This document shows, in pieces, positions 13,988 to 22,029 of a DNA stretch of 33,208 nucleotides. Each line of letters begins with the position of its first letter. Positions within the stretch are counted from its first letter, which is position 1. Below the pieces are notes generated by a model, which saw only the letters and a list, made by a program, of their open reading frames with translations, was not told where the DNA came from and did not search any database. Source of the stretch: CAZDUS01 sp964535015 (GTDB lineage: Bacteria > Verrucomicrobiota > Kiritimatiellia > CAIKKV01 > CAITUY01); contig CAZHRU010000023.1 in the NCBI GenBank assembly GCA_964535015.1, forward strand, positions 1 through 33,208. The letters run 5' to 3'. The position numbers were made by a program, and so were the translations under genes.

Positions 13988-16174
13988 ATGCGAGAGAAGG
14001 CACTGACATATTTGAGGACAGCTCTGGGCCGGCCGGATGCGGATTTCCGGGAAGGGCAATGGGAAAGTATCCAGTCCATCCTGGCGCGGCGGCGACTGCT
14101 GGTGGTGGAACGGACTGGCTGGGGAAAGAGCATGGTCTACTTCCTTGCCACCCGGCTATTGCGTGATGAGGGTGCGGGTGTAAGCCTCCTGATTTCCCCC
14201 CTACTTTCCTTGATGCGGAACCAGCTTGAAGCGGCGGCCCGGATCGGTGTGCGAGCCGCGTCGATCAACTGCACGAACCCTGAGGACTGGGATCGGATTG
14301 AGCAAGAACTGCGCAACAACCAGATTGACATCCTGTTGGTGTCGCCTGAACGCTTGGCTAACGAGGCGTTTCGCCAAGGGGTGCTGGCGCACATTGCCGA
14401 ACGTGTGGGTCTTTTCGTAGTGGACGAGGCGCACTGCATATCAGACTGGGGCCACGATTTCCGGCCAGACTACCGTCGCATCGTGCGCATCTTGCAGGCT
14501 CTGCCGGGAAACATCCCGGTGCTGGCCACGACGGCGACGGCCAATGATCGCGTAGTTGCGGATGTGATTACGCAGTTGGGCACCGGGATTCAGCTTGTTC
14601 GGGGGCCACTCGTGAGAGAGAGTCTGAAACTCCAGAATATCACGATGGCAAGTCCTGCTGCACGTATGGCCTGGCTTGCCAAGACTATTCCTTCAATCGC
14701 AGGTAGCGGTGTTGTGTATGTACTTACGAAGGCTGACGCTGATAGGATCACGCAATGGTTGCGGGAGAATGGTATCGATGCCCGGCCTTACTACAGTGGC
14801 GTGTTGCCCGGACCCGACGATAGGGAATTGCTGGCCACTGCTTTGCCCAAGTTGGGACTAGACATTACTGCGTACAGCAAACTGAAGGAGAAGGATCAGT
14901 CCAACTATTTCCGAATAGTACTCGAAAACGCCCTCATCGCAAATCACGTCCGCGTTCTTGTGGCCACTGTGGCGTTGGGAATGGGCTTCGACAAGCCTGA
15001 CCTTGCGTTCGTCATCCATTTCCAGCGGCCAGCGTCAGTTGTACACTACTATCAACAGGTAGGCCGTGCCGGCCGAGCGGTAGACGAGGCGTTGGGCGTG
15101 CTGTTGCACGGCGAAGAGGACGATCATATTGCTGACTACTTCATTCGAAACGCGTTTCCCCCGCAGAGCCACGTTGATGCCATCCTTAAGGAGTTGGCAA
15201 AGGCTGAAGATGGGTTGTCGGCGCCAGCGTTGGAAGCACGGCTCAACCTAAGACATGGACAGATCGAGAGCGCACTGAAATATCTGTCTGTAGAATCCCC
15301 GGCGCCGGTCGTAAACATTGATTCCAGACTACGGCTCACGGCTGCTGCGAAGTCATACTCGGTCAACCGCGAGTATGTGGAAGCGATTACGGTAATACGC
15401 CGGCGAGAGCAGGCGCAAATGCAGGCGTATATGGAGCATAAGGGTTGTCTGATGGAGTTTCTTTCGCGGGCACTGGATGATCCCCACGCCGGACGGTGCG
15501 GGAAGTGCGCCCAGTGTATAGGTGCGCCTTTGCTCAACCCCGACTACGATCACGGTCTGGCGAACCGCGCGGCAATCTTCCTGAAGCGAAGCCACCAGAC
15601 GCTCGACCCTCGGAAGCTCTGGCCTTCCGGAGGCGCCCTCCCGACGTACGGGTTCACCGGAAGGATCGGCGATGCGCTCCGTGCACAGGAAGGCCGCGCG
15701 TTGAGTCTCTGGCGGGACGCCGGCTGGGGGCGCATGGTGGCCGTAGGCAAGTATGACCACGGACGTTTCGACGATGAACTGGTCGGGGCTTGCGTGGAGA
15801 TGATTCGTGAATGGCAGCCGACCCCGGCTCCCGAGTGGGTTGCCTGCATTCCCTCATTGAACCGTCCGGAGTTGGTGCCCAATTTCGCGCAACGGTTGGC
15901 CGCTGCCCTGGGGTTGCCCTTTCACCCTTGCATTCAGAAGGCGAAGGCCAACCCGCCGCAGAAGGAAATGCAGAATAGTTTCCAGCAAGCTCGCAACCTG
16001 GATGGGGTATTTGTCGTAGCGCCGCGAAGCGTGCCCAATGGACCGTGTTTCCTGATTGATGACATGACGGACTCCGGGTGGACCTTTACGGTGGCGACAA
16101 CTGTCTTGCGGCAAGCCGGGTGTTCAGCCGTTTTCCCGTTGGCCTTGGCATTGAACTCGCCGCGAATGGATTGA
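13988..16174 (+). CDS. RecQ-family DNA helicase fused to ComF-like phosphoribosyltransferase
   Basis: This is a 728-residue ATP-dependent 3'-5' helicase of RecQ type. Motif I is TGWGKS (43-48). Motif II is DEAH (146-149) within the RecQ-specific DEAHCISDWGHDFRPDY loop. Motif III is ATTATA, and motif VI is QQVGRAGR near 356. A RecQ zinc site follows near 487-511 (CLMEF ... CGKCAQC). No HRDC domain is seen. Instead, the last 100 residues form a PRTase-like domain with a PRPP loop, FLIDDMTDSGWT, near 687-698, as in ComF/ComFC proteins. The ATG at 13988 has GGAG upstream and the DprA-like gene starts 8 bases after the stop. ComF-like and DprA functions both occur in competence, which suggests handling of single-stranded DNA. 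Confidence 0.85.
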   Translation: MREKALTYLRTALGRPDADFREGQWESIQSILARRRLLVVERTGWGKSMVYFLATRLLRDEGAGVSLLISPLLSLMRNQLEAAARIGVRAASINCTNPEDWDRIEQELRNNQIDILLVSPERLANEAFRQGVLAHIAERVGLFVVDEAHCISDWGHDFRPDYRRIVRILQALPGNIPVLATTATANDRVVADVITQLGTGIQLVRGPLVRESLKLQNITMASPAARMAWLAKTIPSIAGSGVVYVLTKADADRITQWLRENGIDARPYYSGVLPGPDDRELLATALPKLGLDITAYSKLKEKDQSNYFRIVLENALIANHVRVLVATVALGMGFDKPDLAFVIHFQRPASVVHYYQQVGRAGRAVDEALGVLLHGEEDDHIADYFIRNAFPPQSHVDAILKELAKAEDGLSAPALEARLNLRHGQIESALKYLSVESPAPVVNIDSRLRLTAAAKSYSVNREYVEAITVIRRREQAQMQAYMEHKGCLMEFLSRALDDPHAGRCGKCAQCIGAPLLNPDYDHGLANRAAIFLKRSHQTLDPRKLWPSGGALPTYGFTGRIGDALRAQEGRALSLWRDAGWGRMVAVGKYDHGRFDDELVGACVEMIREWQPTPAPEWVACIPSLNRPELVPNFAQRLAAALGLPFHPCIQKAKANPPQKEMQNSFQQARNLDGVFVVAPRSVPNGPCFLIDDMTDSGWTFTVATTVLRQAGCSAVFPLALALNSPRMD

Positions 16175-16182
16175 GGTGAACC

Positions 16183-17499
16183 ATGTACACGATGAGCGAA
16201 GACGCAAAAGCGATCCTGTTGTTGTGCGGGCATCTGGGTGGAGAAAGCGGTGTGACGCCGTTGGGCCAGCGTGAATATACGCAGGTTGTGCGGTGGCTTG
16301 TGGGCAAGGCTTTGCGGCCTGCCGATCTTCTCGTGCCAGAACATGTGCCTTCGTTGGCACGTGAAGCGGGGCTTGACGAACTGCGGCTTGCGACACTCTT
16401 GAAACGCGGCGTCAAACTCGGGTTTGCTGTGGAACAATGGAACCAAAGCGGCATCTGGGTCATCTGCCGAAGCGATCCGGATTACCCGGCACGATACAAG
16501 ACGCACTTGAAGGAGAAGGCTCCTCCGATCCTATTTGGGGCGGGAGAACGCTCTCTGTTGCGGGGCGGCGGTCTCGCCATTGTCGGCTCGCGGGACGTGG
16601 ACGCCGTGGGGGAGGCGTTTGCCCGCGATGTGGCCGAGCGATGCGGGCGCGAAGGCATGGCCGTAGTATCTGGTGGGGCGCGTGGGGTGGATCAGGTTGC
16701 CATGTCCAGCGCTCTGGAAGCCGGCGGCGTAGTGCTGGGGGTTTTGGCGGATACGTTGCTCAAACGAAGCGTATCCCGTGATTCCCGCGGCGCGCTGGCT
16801 GATGGGCGGCTGTTGTTGATTTCACCCTACCATCCCGAAGCAGGGTTCAACGTCGGCAATGCGATGGGGCGAAACAAATTGATCTATGCCCTGGCTGACT
16901 ACGGGCTGGTCGTGAGCGCCGATCACAAGAAAGGCGGCACGTGGGAGGGGGCTGAAGAGGAACTCAAGCGCGAACCGGGGCGGCCGGTGTTCGTGCGAGC
17001 CGGCGAGAATGTGCCCAAAGGCAATCTGGAGTTGATCAAGATGGGTGGGCGGGCGTTCCCGGCGCTCACGTGGACCGGGAACCTACGCGAGGCGTTCGAC
17101 GAAGCGATTCAGGCGACCCCACCCGCCGTCACGCTGGTGATGCCCGAGTTGCCAGTGGCGGCAACGACCGAACCTCCGAAGTCGGTCGAGCCCGAACCGG
17201 TGAAGGAGCCAGTGCGCGAGATGGCGGTGGTAATGGAGTCGCCTCCCGTGTTGACAACACCGTCAGCGCCGCCGGTTCTGCCGGCCACGGTGTTGGAGGC
17301 CGTAAATCCGTTGATCGTGCGGGCGTTGGATAAGGCGCGGACGTTGGACGAGTTGGCGAAGGTGCTGAAGGTCCGGAAGCCGCAAATACAGGACTGGGTG
17401 AAAGCGCTTGTCGCCGAGGGCGTGCTGACCGAGCAGGTCAAGCGGAAGGTCAAGAAGGTGGCCGTGCGCAAGCCAGGCGAGGAGTTGATGTTGTCATGA
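16183..17499 (+). CDS. DprA/Smf-like DNA-processing protein
   Basis: This is a 438-residue protein. The central Rossmann-type DprA domain is shown by LAIVGSRDVDAVGEAFARDV (about residues 131-150), VVSGGARGVDQVAMSSAL and NAMGRNKLIYALADYGLVV. DprA binds single-stranded DNA and loads RecA during natural transformation. A Pro/Glu/Val-rich linker (about 310-370) leads to a small winged-helix-like C-terminal domain (ALDKARTLDELAKVLKVRK), like the C-terminal domain of classical DprA. The N-terminal 110 residues are helical. Its stop overlaps the pglX start (ATGA), and GAGGTGAACC precedes its own ATG. Placed between a RecQ-PRTase gene and pglX, it is more likely a BREX component than a transformation gene. 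Confidence 0.85.
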   Translation: MYTMSEDAKAILLLCGHLGGESGVTPLGQREYTQVVRWLVGKALRPADLLVPEHVPSLAREAGLDELRLATLLKRGVKLGFAVEQWNQSGIWVICRSDPDYPARYKTHLKEKAPPILFGAGERSLLRGGGLAIVGSRDVDAVGEAFARDVAERCGREGMAVVSGGARGVDQVAMSSALEAGGVVLGVLADTLLKRSVSRDSRGALADGRLLLISPYHPEAGFNVGNAMGRNKLIYALADYGLVVSADHKKGGTWEGAEEELKREPGRPVFVRAGENVPKGNLELIKMGGRAFPALTWTGNLREAFDEAIQATPPAVTLVMPELPVAATTEPPKSVEPEPVKEPVREMAVVMESPPVLTTPSAPPVLPATVLEAVNPLIVRALDKARTLDELAKVLKVRKPQIQDWVKALVAEGVLTEQVKRKVKKVAVRKPGEELMLS

Positions 17500-20400
17500 A
17501 CACACTCTCAACGGAACTACGGAACAAGTTGGAACGGACGTGCATTGCCGCGCGTAACCTGGCGGAGACGGCGGCCAACGCAGCGTTGGAAGCCGTAGCT
17601 GTGCAGCATACGGAAGCGTACGCGCACATGACGCGCGAGCAGAAGGATTTGCGGAACAAGCTCCGCGCCCACGCCCGTCAACTGGGTGATGTTCAGGATA
17701 CGAAGGGGAACCTTGCCCTTGGACATCTGGCCCACGAGTGCGCATATGAGCATTGGCACCGGATGCTATTCGCCCGATTCCTGGCTGAAAACAGCCTTCT
17801 GATCCCGCCCGAACTCGGGACGCCGGTGACGCTGGAGGAATGCAAGGAGCTGGCGAAGGAAGCGAAGACGAACCTGTGGGCGTTGGCCGGACGGTATGCG
17901 CAGGCCATGTTGCCAGAGGTATTCCGGGCGGATGATCCCGTGCTGCAAGTGCCTCTCGCCCGAGAGGATCAACTGAAGTTGGAAGCGATGCTCAACGATC
18001 TGCCGGCGGGCGTCTTCACCGCCAGCGACAGTCTGGGTTGGTGTTACCAGTTCTGGCAGGCTGAGCGTAAGGATGAGGTCAACGCATCCGGCAACAAGAT
18101 CGGTGCGGATGAACTGCCGTCCGTGACGCAGTTGTTCACGGAAGACTACATGGTGGACTTCCTTCTGGATAACACGCTTGGGGCGTGGTGGTGGGGGCGC
18201 CAGAAGGCTGAAGGCGGAAGGGTGAAGGCTGAGCCGAAAACGGAAGAGGAATGCCGGAAGTTGATCGCACTGCCGGGGTGCCCGTGGAAGTACCTGCGGT
18301 TCGTGAAGGATGAGAAGTCCGGATGGCGGCCGGCGGCGGGGACGTTCGAGGGGTGGCCGAAGACGGCGAAGGAACTCAAGTGTCTGGACCCGTGCATGGG
18401 AAGCGGGCATTTCGTGGTAGCGATGTTTGAGCGACTGGTCGCGTTGCGGATCGCGGATGATAATCTCGACGAAAAGGATGCGGTGGCGGCGGTGATTCGC
18501 GACAACCTGTTCGGGTTGGAGATTGATCCCCGTTGCACGCAGATCGCCGCGTTCAACCTAGCCCTGGCCGCGTGGCGGCGCGTGGGGCATTGTCCCCTTC
18601 ATGGCATGAACCTTGCCTGTTCGGGCCTCGCGCCTAATGCGAGGAAGGAGGACTGGCTCAAGTTGGCTGGCAAGAGCGAGAAGTTGCAGCGCGGCATGGA
18701 ACGGCTTTACCAGTTGTTCCAGAAAGCACCGGAGTTGGGTAGTCTGATTAATCCCCGTGTTGGTGAGGGTGACCTTCTGATCGCTGCCTTCCACGAGTTG
18801 CAGCCATTGATGGAAAAAGCATTTGCCCAGGAGTCAGACGATGACTCGGCGCATGAGCTTGCCGTTGCGGCGCGGGGCATGGCGAAGGCGGCGGAACTAC
18901 TTAGTGGTCAGTTCACCTTGGTTGCGACGAACGTGCCTTATCTGGGGCGTAGTAAACAGGGCGAGATACTGAAGGAACATCTGGAGTCCTTCTACACCTT
19001 CGGGAGATCTGACCTTGCCACTGGGTTCGTTCTGAGGTGCATGGAGTTCTGTGCCCCTTGTGGATCCACGGCTTTGGTGTCAACGCAGTACTGGTTGTTT
19101 CTTGCGACCTACAAGAAATTGAGGAAAGACCTAATTACACGGGTGCAATGGGATCATGTGGCACGGTTGGGCGCGGGAGCTTTTGAGACCATTTCCGGGG
19201 AAGTGGTTAACGTCGCGCTCCTTGTCTTGACCGCCGAAGAGCCCACATGTGGGCACGAATTCTCCTGCATAGACGTGTCTGCGGAATCCTCTCCTGACGA
19301 GAAAGCTGTTCGGCTGTTGAGTGGTTCGATAGCACGACGAGACCAGAATAGGCAATTGAGTAACCCCGACCAAAAGATTGTCTTGGAAGATCTGGACGTG
19401 AGTTCGCGCTTTGGTGATGCGGTGGAGGTCTCCGAAGGGCTTCATACCGGGGACTATCCTCGTTTTGGGCGAAAGCATTGGGAAGTCTGTGCGCTCGGGA
19501 AGAGTTGGGCACCTCAGCAAGGAGGGACGGAAGCTTCGGATGGCGGAGGCGGGTGTGAGCATATTCTGCTGTGGGAAGGTGGTGCTGGGCAGCTCATCCA
19601 GTTTGTGAGTGAACGGTTAGATGGGCAACCATTGTCGATGTGGATTAAGGGCGAATCGGTGTGGGGCCGGCGAGGGGTTTCTGTAGGAACGATGAGTGCC
19701 CTTAAACACTCGCCCTATTACGGGGCAGTGTTTACTCACGGCATCGTGGCGGTCGTGCCGAACGAACCGCTCGACCTCCCGGCCGTCTATGCGTTCTGCG
19801 AATCGGATGATTTCCGCGCACTGGTAAGGCAGTTAGATCAGAAGGTGTGTGTGGCGCGGGCATCCTTCGAGGGCATTCCGTTTGATTTAGCCCACTGGCA
19901 AAAGGTCGCGGCCAAGAGGTATCCCAAAGGTTTGCCAACACCCTTTTCAAACGATCCAACACAATGGTTGTTCGACGGGCATCCGAAGGGATCGGACAAT
20001 CCTTTGCACGTGGCCGTGGCGCGGTTGCTCGGGTATCAGTGGCCCCGGCAGACGGGTTCATCTTTTCCGGACTGTCCGGCGCTTGGGGCGGATGGTCTGG
20101 AGAAACTGGCAGATAACGATGGCATCGTGTGCATTCCATCGGTTCGCGGTGAGGAGCCGGCGGCGGATCGGTTGCGGAAGTTACTGGCGGCGGCATACGG
20201 CAAGGAATGGAAGCCGACCAGTGAGCGCGATCTGATTCGCGCGGCGGGTTCGGAAGCCGATGACTTTGACGAGTGGCTCCGGGACGACTTCTTTGAACAG
20301 CACTGCGACCTTTTTCATCAACGGCCATTCCTCTGGCACATCTGGGACGGACGGAAGCGGGACGGGTTTCACGTTATCGTCAACTATCACAAGTTGGCTG

Positions 20401-20873
20401 GGCCCAAAGGCCGGAAGTTGCTGGAGAGTCTGACGTTCGCCTATCTCGGCGAATGGATCACGAAACAGAAGGACAGCGAGAAACGGGGCGAGGATGGTGC
20501 GGAAGAACGACTGGCGGCGGCGCTGGAACTGAAGAAGCGGCTGGAAGCGATCCTGGAGGGAAATCCGCCGTTCGACCTCTTCGTGAGATGGAAACCGTTG
20601 GCGAAACAGGCGATCGGCTGGGAGCCGGACATCAACGATGGTGTGCGGATGAATATCCGGCCGTTCCTGGCCGATGACCTGCCTAAGGGGAAGAAGGGCG
20701 CGGGTATCCTGCGCGCGAAGCCGGGAATCAAGTGGGATAAGGACCGGGGTAAAGAGCCGGCGCGGGAGAAGAAGGAATTCCCCTGGTTCTGGGCTGGCGG
20801 GAAGTTCACCGGCGACCGGTTGAACGATGTCCACCTGACGAACGACCAGAAGCAGAGGGCGAGGAAGGAATGA
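17496..20873 (+). CDS. pglX: BREX adenine-specific DNA methyltransferase PglX
   Basis: This is a large class I N6-adenine methyltransferase-like protein of 1125 residues, near the usual PglX length. The S-adenosylmethionine site is LDPCMGSGHF with Asp298. The catalytic motif IV is NVPY (479-482, in TNVPYLGRSKQGE) where most enzymes have NPPY. A helical N-terminal region (about 1-250) and a long C-terminal target-recognition region follow the PglX plan, including FVRWKPLAKQAIGWEPDINDGVRMNIRPF near the end. In BREX, PglX methylates one strand of a short non-palindromic site, marking self DNA. It overlaps the dprA-like gene by 4 bases, and 31 bases separate it from the next gene. Confidence 0.9.
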   Translation: MNTLSTELRNKLERTCIAARNLAETAANAALEAVAVQHTEAYAHMTREQKDLRNKLRAHARQLGDVQDTKGNLALGHLAHECAYEHWHRMLFARFLAENSLLIPPELGTPVTLEECKELAKEAKTNLWALAGRYAQAMLPEVFRADDPVLQVPLAREDQLKLEAMLNDLPAGVFTASDSLGWCYQFWQAERKDEVNASGNKIGADELPSVTQLFTEDYMVDFLLDNTLGAWWWGRQKAEGGRVKAEPKTEEECRKLIALPGCPWKYLRFVKDEKSGWRPAAGTFEGWPKTAKELKCLDPCMGSGHFVVAMFERLVALRIADDNLDEKDAVAAVIRDNLFGLEIDPRCTQIAAFNLALAAWRRVGHCPLHGMNLACSGLAPNARKEDWLKLAGKSEKLQRGMERLYQLFQKAPELGSLINPRVGEGDLLIAAFHELQPLMEKAFAQESDDDSAHELAVAARGMAKAAELLSGQFTLVATNVPYLGRSKQGEILKEHLESFYTFGRSDLATGFVLRCMEFCAPCGSTALVSTQYWLFLATYKKLRKDLITRVQWDHVARLGAGAFETISGEVVNVALLVLTAEEPTCGHEFSCIDVSAESSPDEKAVRLLSGSIARRDQNRQLSNPDQKIVLEDLDVSSRFGDAVEVSEGLHTGDYPRFGRKHWEVCALGKSWAPQQGGTEASDGGGGCEHILLWEGGAGQLIQFVSERLDGQPLSMWIKGESVWGRRGVSVGTMSALKHSPYYGAVFTHGIVAVVPNEPLDLPAVYAFCESDDFRALVRQLDQKVCVARASFEGIPFDLAHWQKVAAKRYPKGLPTPFSNDPTQWLFDGHPKGSDNPLHVAVARLLGYQWPRQTGSSFPDCPALGADGLEKLADNDGIVCIPSVRGEEPAADRLRKLLAAAYGKEWKPTSERDLIRAAGSEADDFDEWLRDDFFEQHCDLFHQRPFLWHIWDGRKRDGFHVIVNYHKLAGPKGRKLLESLTFAYLGEWITKQKDSEKRGEDGAEERLAAALELKKRLEAILEGNPPFDLFVRWKPLAKQAIGWEPDINDGVRMNIRPFLADDLPKGKKGAGILRAKPGIKWDKDRGKEPAREKKEFPWFWAGGKFTGDRLNDVHLTNDQKQRARKE

Positions 20874-20904
20874 TTTCCGCCTCCGTCGCAAGGAAACCAA
20901 AACG

Positions 20905-22029
20905 ATGAATCAGCAGGCAACAGGACAGACCGAACTGCCGCTTGAGACTGCGGAGTCCAAGGCGGTGAAGGCGGCGGTTCTTGCACTGCTCGATGCAGGC
21001 CGGCAACCGTCGGCATGGGAACTCCTTGGCGAAGTGACCGCGAAGGTCGGATGGAAGGCACGTTGGGACTTGCTGGCAGTATTGGAGGAACTGGGTGAGA
21101 GCAAGGAGCATGTCGGTTCCTTGCGTGCATATTGCCGGTCCATGCGAGCTTCGGACGACCTGGCGGAGGCGTTGCGCGGCGAAGGTGCGCCCGAAAAGGA
21201 GATTGTCTCCTCGATAGATTCCTTGTTGCAGCAGAGCAAATCATATCGGGGCAGTGCCGAGTTTCAGGACATGGTCAATTTCATGGGGCTTTTCCGCGAG
21301 TATGCCCCTTTCAACAACATGCTGGTGCGGGTGCAGAATCCAACCTGTAGTTTCTACGCGACGGGAACGGATTGGGAGCGGAATTTCAAGCGGTGCCTGA
21401 AAGAGGATGCGCGGCCCATGCTGATCCTGGCGCCCATGCACCCTGTGATGCTGGTATATGATCTGGACCAGACGGACGGGCCCCCACTGCCGAAAGAGAT
21501 CACCGATTTCGGGAAGTTCGAGGGAGAATGGAACCCGGACTGGCTACGGCGGATGGCAGAGAACGCGGCGGTGCATGACAGGATTCGAGTGGATTTCAAG
21601 ACGCTATCCTCAACCAATGCCGGCTTTGCGACGATTGCTGCGGGTGGCGGCGAGTGGAAGATGCGGATTGCCATCCATGATGGACTCGATGAGCCCAGCC
21701 GTTTTGGCGTGCTGTGCCATGAACTGGCGCACATTTACCTGGGGCACCTGGGGAGCGACAAGGATCACTGGTGGCCAAGCCGGCGGGAACTGAGCCGGCG
21801 GACGGTGGAGGTGGAAGCGGAGGCGACGGCGTTCATCGCGGCATCTCGGTTTGCACTGAAGGGCGCGAGTGCGCGGTATGTGTCCCGATACTTGGGGAAC
21901 AACCCGATCCCGGCGAGCGTGTCGCTGGACCTTGTAGCCAAGGTTGCTGGTCGGCTGGAAAAGATGGCGAAAGAGACCATGCGTGCGCGGCGTGACCGCC
22001 GCGCCGGTGGAGGACGCGAGGAGACATGA
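20905..22029 (+). CDS. ArdC-like ssDNA-binding domain fused to zinc metallopeptidase
   Basis: This is a 374-residue protein. Residues 1-100 are helical. About 115-190 matches the ArdC N-terminal ssDNA-binding pattern (NFMGLFREYAPFNNMLVRVQNP, then ATGTDWERNFKRCLKEDARP and LILAP). The C-terminal half has the gluzincin zinc site HELAHIYLGH (His272, Glu273, His276) with a downstream acidic helix (TVEVEAEATAFIAAS, near 300-315), as in ImmA/IrrE and SprT-like peptidases. ArdC proteins protect incoming plasmid DNA from restriction. Here the gene lies between pglX and pglZ and overlaps pglZ by 4 bases, so it looks like part of the system: a self-protection factor, or a peptidase that triggers or stops the response. 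Confidence 0.82.
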   Translation: MNQQATGQTELPLETAESKAVKAAVLALLDAGRQPSAWELLGEVTAKVGWKARWDLLAVLEELGESKEHVGSLRAYCRSMRASDDLAEALRGEGAPEKEIVSSIDSLLQQSKSYRGSAEFQDMVNFMGLFREYAPFNNMLVRVQNPTCSFYATGTDWERNFKRCLKEDARPMLILAPMHPVMLVYDLDQTDGPPLPKEITDFGKFEGEWNPDWLRRMAENAAVHDRIRVDFKTLSSTNAGFATIAAGGGEWKMRIAIHDGLDEPSRFGVLCHELAHIYLGHLGSDKDHWWPSRRELSRRTVEVEAEATAFIAASRFALKGASARYVSRYLGNNPIPASVSLDLVAKVAGRLEKMAKETMRARRDRRAGGGREET

